This document shows positions 1-8,118 of a DNA stretch of 64,000 nucleotides, in pieces. The DNA comes from Janthinobacterium sp. FW305-129. GTDB taxonomy: Bacteria; Pseudomonadota; Gammaproteobacteria; Burkholderiales; Burkholderiaceae_D. The DNA lies in the NCBI RefSeq assembly GCF_020858115.1, contig NZ_JACYMM010000011.1, positions 1 to 64,000 of the forward strand, given 5' to 3'. The first letter of the stretch is position 1. Every line of letters starts with the position of its first letter. The notes under the pieces are model-generated. The model was given only the letters and a program-made list of their open reading frames with translations, searched no databases and was not told where the DNA came from. A program made the position numbers and the translations under genes.

Positions 1-35
1 GGCGCTGCACTACATCAAATGTCCACACTTATCGA

Positions 36-54
36 CTGTTAATTGTTAAAGAAC
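36..54 (-). promoter_or_regulatory. rRNA operon leader (boxA-like)
   Basis: Read on the minus strand this segment contains GTTCTTTAACAATTAACAG. This is the boxA-type antitermination leader found just upstream of 16S rRNA in Burkholderiales, and the following bases (CGATAAGTGTGGACATTTGATG) continue the familiar leader. The 16S gene itself would start to the left of the window. The match to the known leader is from memory. Confidence 0.8.
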
Positions 55-129
55 TGTATTCGGTACTGCTTATTTGCCACTCTCGCGCTATCGACAAAGC
101 GTTGTGTTTGTCAGCTGCGAAGAAGGAAG

Positions 130-158
130 AGTATGAAGCATTTCACTACATCCGTCAA
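130..158 (-). promoter_or_regulatory. rRNA operon promoter, proximal
   Basis: On the minus strand a -35 TTGACG (158-153) and a -10 CATACT (135-130) are separated by exactly 17 bp. An A-rich stretch lies just upstream (159-180), as expected of an UP element. The promoter points into the boxA-like leader at 54-36, so it should drive an rRNA operon lying off the left edge. Confidence 0.8.
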
Positions 159-216
159 CTCCTTCTTTTTTCTCGCTTCACGCTGCATTTGCATGCGTCG
201 TTCAGCGAGGGGGCGA

Positions 217-245
217 ATTATAGCCCTGCCCTGTGTGCGCCGCAA
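217..245 (-). promoter_or_regulatory. rRNA operon promoter, distal
   Basis: A second minus-strand promoter has -35 TTGCGG (245-240) and a consensus -10 TATAAT (222-217), again with a 17-bp spacer. It lies about 85 bp upstream of the proximal promoter, giving the tandem arrangement common for rRNA operons. It is back to back with the cobT gene. Confidence 0.65.
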
Positions 246-325
246 GGGCTAATTTGCAGCTGGGCAAATATTGCTGTGTGATATCGTAGTACAGACAATA
301 TCCTGCCGCATCTACCTTGACTCCC

Positions 326-1366
326 ATGCCTATCCCACACATCGCCCCCACCGCCAATCCCGCACTGGCCAACGCCCTCGAACATGCCATCAATAGCAAG
401 ACCAAGCCGCTGGGCAGCCTGGGGCTGCTGGAAACCCTGGCACGCCAGATCGGCCTGATCCAGCAAAGCACGCAACTGGCACTATATCAACCGGCTATCA
501 TCGTTTTCGCGGCCGACCATGGCGTCGTCGCGGAAGGCATTTCTGCTTATCCGCAAAGCGTGACCTGGCAAATGGTGGAAAATTTCCTCGGTAACGGCGC
601 CGCCATCAATGTCTTTGCCCGCCAGAACGATTGCGCCTTATATATAGTAGACGCCGGCGTGAACCACGATTTCGGCCCGCGCGACGGCTTGCTCGACCGC
701 AAGCAGGGTCCCGGCACACGCAACTTTGCCAAAGAACCCGCCATGAGCCAGGAACAATGCCTGGTCGCCATGCAAGCGGGCATGGACCTGGCCGCCACCT
801 TGGATGGCAATGTACTGGGCTTTGGCGAAATGGGTATCGGCAATACCACGGCCGCCGCTGCACTGATGCACAAGCTGACCCAAAAGCCGGTCGCCGACTG
901 CGTGGGCGCCGGCACCGGCCTGTCCAAGGAAGGCATATTGCACAAGCAGCGGGTGATCGAAGCGGCTGTCGCCCATCATGCGGCAGTCCATGAGCCGCTC
1001 GACGTGCTGGCCACCTTCGGCGGCTTCGAAATCGCCATGATGGCCGGCGCCATGCTGAAAGCCGCCGAAAGGCGCATGATCTTGCTGATCGACGGTTTCA
1101 TCGTCAGCAGCGCCTTGCTGGTGGCGGCCCGCTTGCAGCCCGCCATCCTCGACTACTGCGTGTTTTCGCACTGCTCCGATGAAAACGGCCACCGCCAGTT
1201 GCTGGCCTGTCTGGGTGCGCGTCCGCTGCTGCAGCTCGATTTGCGCCTCGGCGAAGGCACGGGTTCGGCCCTGGCCTTGCCGCTGCTGCACGCAGCCGTC
1301 AACTTCATGCGCGAGATGGCGACCTTCGCCTCGGCCCAGGTCAGCGAAAAGTCCACGCCAGACTAA
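326..1366 (+). CDS. cobT: Nicotinate-nucleotide--dimethylbenzimidazole phosphoribosyltransferase
   Basis: CobT makes alpha-ribazole 5'-phosphate from nicotinate mononucleotide and dimethylbenzimidazole, activating the lower ligand of cobalamin in the cytoplasm. The 346-residue product is full length. It has the substrate-binding region with KTKPLGSLGLLE near the N-terminus and the C-terminal GEGTG motif, whose Glu (about residue 310) matches the catalytic base of the family. I chose the ATG at 326; an in-frame TTG at 317 would add three residues. Neither start has a strong ribosome site. It is the first gene of cobT-cobS-cobC, with 4-bp gaps between the genes, so co-transcription is likely. 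Confidence 0.95.
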   Translation: MPIPHIAPTANPALANALEHAINSKTKPLGSLGLLETLARQIGLIQQSTQLALYQPAIIVFAADHGVVAEGISAYPQSVTWQMVENFLGNGAAINVFARQNDCALYIVDAGVNHDFGPRDGLLDRKQGPGTRNFAKEPAMSQEQCLVAMQAGMDLAATLDGNVLGFGEMGIGNTTAAAALMHKLTQKPVADCVGAGTGLSKEGILHKQRVIEAAVAHHAAVHEPLDVLATFGGFEIAMMAGAMLKAAERRMILLIDGFIVSSALLVAARLQPAILDYCVFSHCSDENGHRQLLACLGARPLLQLDLRLGEGTGSALALPLLHAAVNFMREMATFASAQVSEKSTPD

Positions 1367-1370
1367 GACC

Positions 1371-2180
1371 ATGGCCAACCCCGTTTCCGCCGCAGTCCAC
1401 CAGTGCCGCCTCTTCTTCATCGCGCTGCAGTTCTTCACGCGCCTGCCGATCCCGCGCTGGGTGGGTTTCGAGCCGGCCTGGCTGCAGCACGCTTCGCGCT
1501 ACTTTCCGCTGGTCGGCGTGGTGGTGGCAGCCATTTCCGGCGCCGTGTATCTGCTGGCCAGCTGGCTCCTGCCTTCGACAGTGGCCGTGCTGCTGGCCGC
1601 CGCCGCCGGCATCTACCTGACGGGCGCTTTCCATGAAGACGGTTTCGCCGACATGTGCGACGGCTTTGGCGGCGGATTGACGCGCGAGCGGGTGCTGGAG
1701 ATCATGAAGGATTCGCGCATCGGCGCGTATGGCGCCATCGGCATCGTCTGCCTGCTGGCCATCAAATGCACAACGCTCGCTTCGCTGCCACCTGCCACGG
1801 TGGTGGCGACATTATTCATCGCCCATCCTTTGTCTCGCCTGGCCGCCGTCTCGCTGATCTGGGTCATGGACTATGCGCGCGACGAAGGCAAGTCCAAGCC
1901 CATGGCACAGGAAATGCGCACGGGTGAATTCCTCATCGCCTCCCTTTGCGCCCTGCTGCCAGCCATCGCCTGCGGCCTGCTGGGGATAGTCGACTGGGGC
2001 GCGCTGGCCTTTGCCATCGTGGCGGCGGCAGCTGCCGCACTCTGGCTGGGCCGCAAATGCCAGCGCCGCCTGCAAGGCTACACGGGCGACTGCCTGGGCG
2101 CCGTGCAGCAGGTGGCGGAAGTGGCGATTTACCTGGCCATCCTGTCCAGCTTTCAGCCGCAAACACGCTTCTTCTACTAA
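1371..2180 (+). CDS. cobS: Adenosylcobinamide-GDP ribazoletransferase (cobalamin synthase)
   Basis: CobS joins adenosylcobinamide-GDP to alpha-ribazole (phosphate), the last assembly step of the coenzyme, at the inner membrane. The 269-residue protein is hydrophobic with about six membrane spans. It carries the acidic Mg-binding stretch HEDGFADMCDGFGGG near residues 86-100 that defines the family. The frame stays open upstream inside cobT, but the conserved protein begins at the ATG at 1371, 4 bp after the cobT stop. It lies between cobT and the phosphatase gene, the usual set for nucleotide loop assembly. Confidence 0.95.
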   Translation: MANPVSAAVHQCRLFFIALQFFTRLPIPRWVGFEPAWLQHASRYFPLVGVVVAAISGAVYLLASWLLPSTVAVLLAAAAGIYLTGAFHEDGFADMCDGFGGGLTRERVLEIMKDSRIGAYGAIGIVCLLAIKCTTLASLPPATVVATLFIAHPLSRLAAVSLIWVMDYARDEGKSKPMAQEMRTGEFLIASLCALLPAIACGLLGIVDWGALAFAIVAAAAAALWLGRKCQRRLQGYTGDCLGAVQQVAEVAIYLAILSSFQPQTRFFY

Positions 2181-2184
2181 CACC

Positions 2185-2739
2185 ATGCGCCTGATCCTCG
2201 TCCGCCACCCCGCGCCGCAAGTCACCAGCGGCACATGCTATGGCCGCAGCGATGTGGCGGTGGCGCCGCACGAAATGGCCGCAGCGCGCGCCAGCCTGCA
2301 AGCGACTTTGCCGGCCGGCGTGCCGCTGTATGCCAGCCCGTTGCGCCGCTGCGCCAGCCTGGCGACTGCCCTGGCGCAGGATCTGCCCGCGAGCGAATTA
2401 CACTTTGATGCCCGGCTGGCCGAAATGGATTTCGGCACATGGGAAATGCAGCCCTGGCACGCGATTGCGCGCGCGGACATCGATGCCTGGGCAGTCGACC
2501 TGGCCTGGTACCACCCCGGCGGCGGCGAGAATGTGCTGGCGATGGCCGTCCGCGTCGATGCGTTTTTAGGCGATCTGTTGCGCGAACAACACGAAACTGC
2601 CGTCATCATCTGCCATGCGGGTACCATCCGCCTGCTGTCGGTATTGCAGGCCCGGCTGCCATTGGAGGAAACGGCCCTGCTGGCCGCCCGTTCCGTCCAT
2701 AAAATCGCCTACGGTGCGACGGTCGTCGTCGATTTCTGA
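2185..2739 (+). CDS. cobC: Alpha-ribazole phosphatase (histidine phosphatase family)
   Basis: This 184-residue member of the histidine phosphatase (phosphoglycerate mutase-like) superfamily has the catalytic LVRHPAP motif at residues 5-11 and the second His in ICHAGTIR near residue 143. Its place right after cobT and cobS, 4 bp from the cobS stop, identifies it as the phosphatase that removes the 5'-phosphate of alpha-ribazole phosphate or of adenosylcobalamin phosphate. The family is certain; the exact substrate is inferred from context. The RHG motif of many relatives is RHP here. Confidence 0.9.
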   Translation: MRLILVRHPAPQVTSGTCYGRSDVAVAPHEMAAARASLQATLPAGVPLYASPLRRCASLATALAQDLPASELHFDARLAEMDFGTWEMQPWHAIARADIDAWAVDLAWYHPGGGENVLAMAVRVDAFLGDLLREQHETAVIICHAGTIRLLSVLQARLPLEETALLAARSVHKIAYGATVVVDF

Positions 2740-2761
2740 TATCGAATCGTCCAGCCGGCCA

Positions 2762-2790
2762 TTTCAGTCCACGCCTGCTGCACGTATAAT
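2762..2790 (+). promoter_or_regulatory. Promoter of the riboswitch-btuB transcript
   Basis: A consensus -10 TATAAT sits at 2785-2790, with a weak -35 (TTTCAG, 2762-2767) 17 bp upstream. It lies just before the cobalamin riboswitch, with an expected start near 2797. Confidence 0.55.
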
Positions 2791-2797
2791 GGCGGGG

Positions 2798-3015
2798 TTT
2801 TGGTGCCCGCGCTCATATCCATGAGCGCAGTTAAACGGGAAACACGATGCCGCGCTCGCGGCGAACGTGTGCTGCCCCCGCAACGGTAAGCAAGTGTCGC
2901 CCCCTCCGACAAGAAGCGGGCGACAAGCTATCTCTGACAACCACTGTGCTTGCAATCATCGAGCATGGGAAGGTGGGATGGCCGTACTTGCCAGCCCGGA
3001 TACCGGCCAGGACAG
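2798..3015 (+). promoter_or_regulatory. Cobalamin (B12) riboswitch
   Basis: The segment shows the conserved blocks of the cobalamin riboswitch in order: GGTGCC near 2803, AAACGGGAAAC near 2833, the core GCCCCCGCAACGGTAAG near 2873-2889, the ATGGGAAGGTGGGAT block near 2964, and the terminal B12-box element GCCAGCCCGGATACCGGCC near 2990-3008. It precedes btuB, the normal arrangement: bound adenosylcobalamin lowers expression of the transporter and of the downstream genes. Downstream lie two short perfect hairpins (3026-3043 and 3051-3065) without a T-run. The switch may therefore act on translation initiation rather than termination; that part is inferred. Confidence 0.92.
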
Positions 3016-3152
3016 GTGGAAGTGTGCGAACGGGGATGTTCGCGATCCGAATGGCCCATGGCCATCTTCGATCGTCATCTTCAGTTCCCACTTCTGTTCA
3101 ATCTGGCCTACGGGGACGTCGGCTGGTTGCATATTACTTACTGAAAATTATC

Positions 3153-5015
3153 ATGACCCATGCTGTTTCCCGCCACGCGGCCCTCACGTCGCTCGCGCTA
3201 GCCATTGCCGCGCCTGCCGCTTTCGCCCAAGCCACGCCAGATACCTTCGACCCCATCGTCGTCACCGCCAACCGCTACCCGCAGCACCTGAGCGAGGTCT
3301 TGAGCGATACGCAGACCATCAGCTCGGAAGACATCGCGCGCTCGGGCGCCGGTACGCTGATTGACCTGCTGCAAAAGCAGCGCGGCATTGAAGTCAATCG
3401 CTATGGCGGCCCAGGCACCGATTCGAGCGTATTCATCCGCGGCGCGAACGGCAACCAGAATATCGTGCTGGTCGATGGCGTGCGTATCGGCTCCGCCACA
3501 TCTGGCACTGCCAGCTGGAGCGCCCTGCCGCTGTCAAGCATCGACCACGTTGAGATCGTCTACGGCCCACTGAGCACCATGTATGGAGCCGATGCCGTCG
3601 GCGGCGTGATCCAGATCTTTACCAAGAAAGGCGACGGCGCGACGCGCTTTTCCGCCTTCGCCGGCTACGGCCGCGACAACACCCGCCAGGTGGAAGCCAG
3701 CGTTGCAGGCTCTACCGGTGGCAACAACAGTTTCAGCTACGCGCTGACCGCCGGCAAGGAAAAATCGGATGGATATTCCGCCACCAAACCTGGTAATTTT
3801 TCCTATAACGGCGATAAAGACGGCTACGACAAGGAAAGCGTCAGCGGCCAGTTGGGCTACCAGATGGCCAAGGGACATGAAGTCGGCCTGGTTTTCCTGA
3901 ACAGCAAACTGGATGCACAATACGATGCGGGCTTGAACTTCGACGCGCGCAACGACAAGAAGCAGGAAAGCATTTCGGTCTTCACGAAGAACCAGTTCTT
4001 GCCGAACTGGACCAGCGAGCTGCGCTACGCAGAATCGAAGGACAAACTGACCGCGGTATCCGCCAACGGCGCCTTCGGCAGAAGCCAGTTCGACACCAAG
4101 CAAAGCGACATCAGCTGGCAAAACGATATTCTCCTCGGCCGCGACACACTGCAACTGCTGGGTGAATACCGTGACGAAGACGTCGTGAGCTCGCTCGAAG
4201 GCCTGTCCGGCGGACGCAATACCAAATCGTTCGCAGCGTCGTACAACCTGGTGCGAGGCGCCCACCTGGCCAGCATCAGCGGCCGTCGCGACGACAGCTC
4301 GGTCTACGGCATCCACAACACGGGCAGCGTCGCCTATGGCTACCGTTTCAGCAACGCCTTGCGCGCCAACGCCAGCTATGGCACCAGTTTCCGCGCACCG
4401 ACCTTCAACGATCTGTACTACCCTGGCTCCGGCATCCCCACGAACAAGCCGGAAAAAGGTCGCAATGCTGAAGTTGGATTGCATTACAACGACGGCCAGA
4501 CGCAACTGAGCGCGATCTACTACCATAACAAGATTACCGATATGATCAACTATGTATACGCTTGCCCGGTGATTGGCTGGAAACCAGGCTATGGCTGCAG
4601 CATGAATGTCGACAAAGGTCTGCTCGAAGGCATGACACTGGCTGGCGCGCATAAATTCGGCGCCTTCAACGTCAGTGGCAATATCGACCTGCAAGATCCT
4701 CGCAATGAATCGCTCGACAAGCAACTGGCGCTCCGCGCGAAAAAGCACGCCAATTTCGCCGTCGATTACACAACCGGTCCTTTGACCGCCGGTACGGAAT
4801 GGCAGTTGTCGGGCAAACGTTTTGCAGATTCCGCCAACACGACCACCCTCGGTGGCTATGGCTTGCTGAACCTGTACACCACCTACCAGTTCGCACGTGA
4901 CTGGTCGGTGCTGGCACGCTGGAACAACATCACCAACAAGGACTATGAACTGAGCCGTTTCTATGCAACGCCAGGCTCGAACCTCTTCGTTGGCGTACGC
5001 TACGGCATGAAATAA
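3153..5015 (+). CDS. btuB: TonB-dependent vitamin B12 outer-membrane receptor
   Basis: This TonB-dependent receptor is predicted to bring cobalamin or cobinamide across the outer membrane. The 620 residues comprise a signal peptide (about 1-25, ending AAFA|QA), a TonB-box-like region DPIVVTANRY near residues 32-41, an N-terminal plug (SVFIRGANGNQNIVLVDGVR), and a beta-barrel with many alternating aromatic strands. The frame is open further upstream through the riboswitch, but the signal peptide fixes the start at ATG 3153. The B12 riboswitch upstream and btuCD downstream support BtuB over other receptors. The C-terminus (VRYGMK) lacks the usual terminal aromatic residue. Confidence 0.95.
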   Translation: MTHAVSRHAALTSLALAIAAPAAFAQATPDTFDPIVVTANRYPQHLSEVLSDTQTISSEDIARSGAGTLIDLLQKQRGIEVNRYGGPGTDSSVFIRGANGNQNIVLVDGVRIGSATSGTASWSALPLSSIDHVEIVYGPLSTMYGADAVGGVIQIFTKKGDGATRFSAFAGYGRDNTRQVEASVAGSTGGNNSFSYALTAGKEKSDGYSATKPGNFSYNGDKDGYDKESVSGQLGYQMAKGHEVGLVFLNSKLDAQYDAGLNFDARNDKKQESISVFTKNQFLPNWTSELRYAESKDKLTAVSANGAFGRSQFDTKQSDISWQNDILLGRDTLQLLGEYRDEDVVSSLEGLSGGRNTKSFAASYNLVRGAHLASISGRRDDSSVYGIHNTGSVAYGYRFSNALRANASYGTSFRAPTFNDLYYPGSGIPTNKPEKGRNAEVGLHYNDGQTQLSAIYYHNKITDMINYVYACPVIGWKPGYGCSMNVDKGLLEGMTLAGAHKFGAFNVSGNIDLQDPRNESLDKQLALRAKKHANFAVDYTTGPLTAGTEWQLSGKRFADSANTTTLGGYGLLNLYTTYQFARDWSVLARWNNITNKDYELSRFYATPGSNLFVGVRYGMK

Positions 5016-5103
5016 GCATGATGTAATGATGTAAGCTGCGGGCGATGGCATGCCGCCCTCGCCCGCAGATGCAGTTCTGCAGTCCCCGTTTTTAAGGCAG
5101 TAC

Positions 5104-6129
5104 ATGCACCCATTTTTCCGCAATATGCGCCACCGCGCCACCGTCATCCTCACGGTGCTGGTCGCGTGCGCCGTTGCCAGCCTGATTTTCTCCGGCATGA
5201 TCGGCTCGATCGCGATTCCGCTCGCCGACCTGCCTTCCGCCCTGTTCCACGTCGTGCAGGGCAAGACCGACACCCTCGCCGCCACCCTGCTTGACCTGCG
5301 CCTGGGCCGTGCGCTGACCGCCTTTGTCACCGGCGCGGCGCTGTCGCTGGCCGGCCTGATGATGCAGGCGCTGCTGCGCAATCCCCTGGCCGATCCTTAC
5401 GTGCTGGGCATTTCCGCCGGCGCTTCCGTCGGCGCGCTGGCCGCGCTGCTGTTCATGTGCGCGCTGTGGGTGGTCGACGCGGCTGCCTTTGGCGGCGCCG
5501 TCGGCGTGTCCATGCTGCTGTACTTTTTTGCGCGCCGCGACCTGCGCGGCGGCACGGCGGCCGAAGGCGGCGCCTCGCTGTTGCTGCTGACGGGCGTGAT
5601 CCTGGCCTCGGCCTGCATGGCCATCGTCACCCTGATGCTGTCCATCGCCCCGGAAAGCCGCTTGCGCAGCATGGTGTTCTGGATGATCGGCGACCTGTCC
5701 GGCGCGCCCGCGCGGCTGATGCCCTGGCTGGTGTTGGCCGGCGCCATGGCCTTCGCCTTGCGCTGCGCGCGCTCGCTGAACGTCATGGCCCTGCACGCGG
5801 AAGCTGCCAGCACCCTGGGCGTGCGCGTGGGCGCCCTGCGCAAGGGACTGTTCTTCTGTTCCGGCCTGCTCACGGCCAGCGCCGTCACCAGCGCCGGCAG
5901 CGTGGGCTTCGTCGGCCTGATCGTGCCGCACGCGCTGCGCTTTGCCTGCGGCCCCGACCACCGCCTGCTGATACCGGCCGCCGCGCTGGCCGGCGGCACC
6001 TTTCTCGTCCTGGCCGACACGCTTGCGCGCACCGTGCTGGCGCCCTTGCAGCTGCCCGTCGGCGTGGTCACGGCCATGATAGGCGCGCCCGTCTTCCTGT
6101 ACCAGTTACACCGATTGCGCCGCGGATGA
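5104..6129 (+). CDS. btuC: ABC transporter permease for cobalamin (FecCD family)
   Basis: This is the inner-membrane permease of a BtuCDF-type importer: a 341-residue, strongly hydrophobic FecCD-family protein. The family signature MQALLRNPLADPYVLGIS lies near residue 85 and the conserved GFVGLIVPHALR in the C-terminal half. I place the start at ATG 5104 because AAGG lies 6 bp upstream of it (5094-5097); an earlier in-frame ATG at 5050 has a poorer site. It follows the btuB stop by 88 bp and is followed by btuD after 7 bp. Iron-siderophore permeases belong to the same family; the neighbours argue for B12. Confidence 0.9.
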   Translation: MHPFFRNMRHRATVILTVLVACAVASLIFSGMIGSIAIPLADLPSALFHVVQGKTDTLAATLLDLRLGRALTAFVTGAALSLAGLMMQALLRNPLADPYVLGISAGASVGALAALLFMCALWVVDAAAFGGAVGVSMLLYFFARRDLRGGTAAEGGASLLLLTGVILASACMAIVTLMLSIAPESRLRSMVFWMIGDLSGAPARLMPWLVLAGAMAFALRCARSLNVMALHAEAASTLGVRVGALRKGLFFCSGLLTASAVTSAGSVGFVGLIVPHALRFACGPDHRLLIPAAALAGGTFLVLADTLARTVLAPLQLPVGVVTAMIGAPVFLYQLHRLRRG

Positions 6130-6136
6130 TGCCAAT

Positions 6137-6904
6137 ATGATACGCACCTACCAACTGGGCCTGAAGGCAGGCACGCGCTCCCTCGTGGAAAACCTCACCT
6201 GGCAAATCAGGGATGGGGAATGCTGGAGCATCATCGGCCGCAACGGCGCAGGCAAGAGCACCTTGCTGCGCACCCTGGCCGGCTTGCGCGAACCGGATGC
6301 CGGCCACGTGACGATACAGGGCCGCGCCCTGGTCGACTGGCCACTGGAAGCACTGGCGCGCGAACGGGCCTTTCTCGCGCAGGCGCGCCACGACGCGTTC
6401 TCGTACCGCGTCATCGAAACGGTGCTGTCGGCGCGCCATCCGTATCACGACAACCATTACTGGGAAGGCAGCGACGACCAGCGCATCGCCCTGGCGGCGC
6501 TGGCATCGATGGAAGTGGAACACCTGGCCGAGCGCGACGTGCGCAGCCTGTCCGGCGGCGAACGCCAGCGCGTGGCGATCGCCGCCATGCTGGCACAGGA
6601 CACGCCCCTGCTGCTGCTGGATGAACCGGCCAACGCGCTGGACCTGGCGCACCAGGTCAGCGTCATGGGCCTGCTGGCCAGGCTGTGCCGCGAACAGAAT
6701 AAAACCGTAGTGATGGTGGGGCATGACCTGAACCTGGCGCACAGCGTCTCGACCCATGCGCTGCTGCTGATGGGCGATGGCGGCTGGCTGGCCGGCCCCG
6801 TGGTCGAGGTGATGCAGGCATCCATCCTGGGCGACTACCTGGGCCACCCTATCGAGATCATCGATCACGGCAAACGCAAGATATTCATACCGAAAGAGGA
6901 CTGA
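6137..6904 (+). CDS. btuD: ABC transporter ATP-binding protein for cobalamin
   Basis: This 255-residue ABC ATPase energises the BtuC permease. Visible motifs are Walker A GRNGAGKST (about residues 34-42), signature LSGGERQR (about 138-145), Walker B LLLLDEP (about 156-162) and the switch His in VVMVGHD (about 192-198). It starts 7 bp after the btuC stop and ends one base before the adenosyltransferase gene, so the genes are translated together. The family also serves siderophores and heme; the B12 assignment comes from the operon. Confidence 0.92.
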   Translation: MIRTYQLGLKAGTRSLVENLTWQIRDGECWSIIGRNGAGKSTLLRTLAGLREPDAGHVTIQGRALVDWPLEALARERAFLAQARHDAFSYRVIETVLSARHPYHDNHYWEGSDDQRIALAALASMEVEHLAERDVRSLSGGERQRVAIAAMLAQDTPLLLLDEPANALDLAHQVSVMGLLARLCREQNKTVVMVGHDLNLAHSVSTHALLLMGDGGWLAGPVVEVMQASILGDYLGHPIEIIDHGKRKIFIPKED

Positions 6905-6905
6905 C

Positions 6906-7544
6906 ATGAACGACAACATCAACGCGGACACCGCTGCCAATACCGCTGCCATCAACGAACGCCACCGCGTGCGCATGGAGAGAAAGAAGGCCATCATCGA
7001 CGCGGCCATCGCCAAGGCCGACAAGGAAATCGGCATCATCATCGTCAACACGGGCAACGGCAAGGGCAAGAGTTCGAGCGGCTTCGGCATGGCCATCCGC
7101 GCCATGGGCCACGGCATGAAGGTAGGCGTGGTGCAGTTCATCAAGGGCGCCATGTCGACGGGCGAAGAAAAATTCCTGCGCCGCTTCCCCGACGAAATCA
7201 GTTTTCATGCGATGGGCGAAGGCTATACCTGGGAAACGCAAAACCGCGAACGCGACATCGAAAAAGCCGAACTGGCATGGGAGCAGGCGAAGACCTTCCT
7301 GGCCGACCCAAGCTATGGCCTGGTGCTGTTCGACGAACTCAATATCGCCCTCAAGTACAACTACCTCGACGTGCACAAGGTCATCGCCGATCTGCTCGAT
7401 CGCCCGGCCATGCAGCACGTGGTCATCACGGGCCGCGGCGCGCCGGATGAATTGATCGCCATCGCCGACACCGTCACCGAAATGGCCGTCGTCAAGCATG
7501 CCTATGCGGCCGGCATCGGCGCACAAATCGGCACCGAGTGGTAA
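6906..7544 (+). CDS. cobO: Cob(I)yrinic acid a,c-diamide adenosyltransferase
   Basis: This CobA/CobO/BtuR-type corrinoid adenosyltransferase transfers the adenosyl group of ATP to Co(I) corrinoids. The 212-residue protein carries the modified P-loop NTGNGKGKSSS at about residues 48-58 and the family motifs VVQFIKG and LVLFDELNIAL. Its role here is to adenosylate imported corrinoids before nucleotide loop assembly. It begins one base after btuD ends, so transport and adenosylation are coupled. Confidence 0.95.
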   Translation: MNDNINADTAANTAAINERHRVRMERKKAIIDAAIAKADKEIGIIIVNTGNGKGKSSSGFGMAIRAMGHGMKVGVVQFIKGAMSTGEEKFLRRFPDEISFHAMGEGYTWETQNRERDIEKAELAWEQAKTFLADPSYGLVLFDELNIALKYNYLDVHKVIADLLDRPAMQHVVITGRGAPDELIAIADTVTEMAVVKHAYAAGIGAQIGTEW

Positions 7545-7551
7545 CAGCGCC

Positions 7552-8118
7552 ATGACGCGCACCCTGGTCTTCGGTGGCGCCCGTTCCGGCAAGAGCGCCC
7601 ATGCGGAAAAGCTGGCCCGCGAGTCGGGCAAGGAAGTGGTCTACATCGCCACCGCACGGGCGGGCGATGACGAGATGGCCACGCGCATCACGCATCACCG
7701 CGCGCAGCGTCCAGCCGGGTGGGCGACACTGGAAGAACCGCTGCGCCTGGGCGACGCCATCCTGCGGGAAGCACGGCCCGGCCGGCTGCTGCTGATCGAC
7801 TGCCTGACCCTGTGGCTGACGAATTTGATGTTTTCCAGCGGCGAGACGTATCCGGACGTGGGAGACATAGCCTTGCCCGAACTGTTCCACAGCGAGCGCG
7901 CGCGCCTGCTGTACGCGCTGGCCGAAATCGGCGATACCGATTGCGACCTCGTTCTCGTCTCGAACGAAGTGGGCATGGGCATCGTGCCGTATGGCGCCAT
8001 CTCGCGCTGCTTCACCGATGAAGCGGGCCGCTTGAACCAGGCCGTGGCCGCCGTGTGCGACAAGGCTGTCTTTGTCGCCGCCGGCCTGCCGCTGTACCTG
8101 AAAGGCGGCCCATGCTGA
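7552..8118 (+). CDS. cobU: Adenosylcobinamide kinase / adenosylcobinamide-phosphate guanylyltransferase
   Basis: CobU (CobP) is bifunctional: it phosphorylates adenosylcobinamide and then forms adenosylcobinamide-GDP, the substrate of CobS. The 188-residue protein has an N-terminal P-loop GGARSGKS at residues 8-15, the conserved YIATARAGDDEM region, and VSNEVGMGIVP, as in all CobU proteins. ATG 7552 is 7 bp after the cobO stop; the open frame upstream of it lies inside cobO. The gene overlaps cbiB by 7 bp. Confidence 0.95.
   Translation: MTRTLVFGGARSGKSAHAEKLARESGKEVVYIATARAGDDEMATRITHHRAQRPAGWATLEEPLRLGDAILREARPGRLLLIDCLTLWLTNLMFSSGETYPDVGDIALPELFHSERARLLYALAEIGDTDCDLVLVSNEVGMGIVPYGAISRCFTDEAGRLNQAVAAVCDKAVFVAAGLPLYLKGGPC

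Noticed and set aside
3026..3065. Two hairpins after the riboswitch considered as an intrinsic terminator
   Set aside because: No T-run follows either stem, so a terminator call is not supported.
2847..3152. In-frame extension of btuB through the riboswitch
   Set aside because: The conserved riboswitch occupies this region and the signal peptide starts at 3153.
3534..5381. 615-codon open frame antisense to btuB
   Set aside because: It is a shadow of btuB, which has a signal peptide, TonB box and riboswitch. The antisense product has no recognisable domain.
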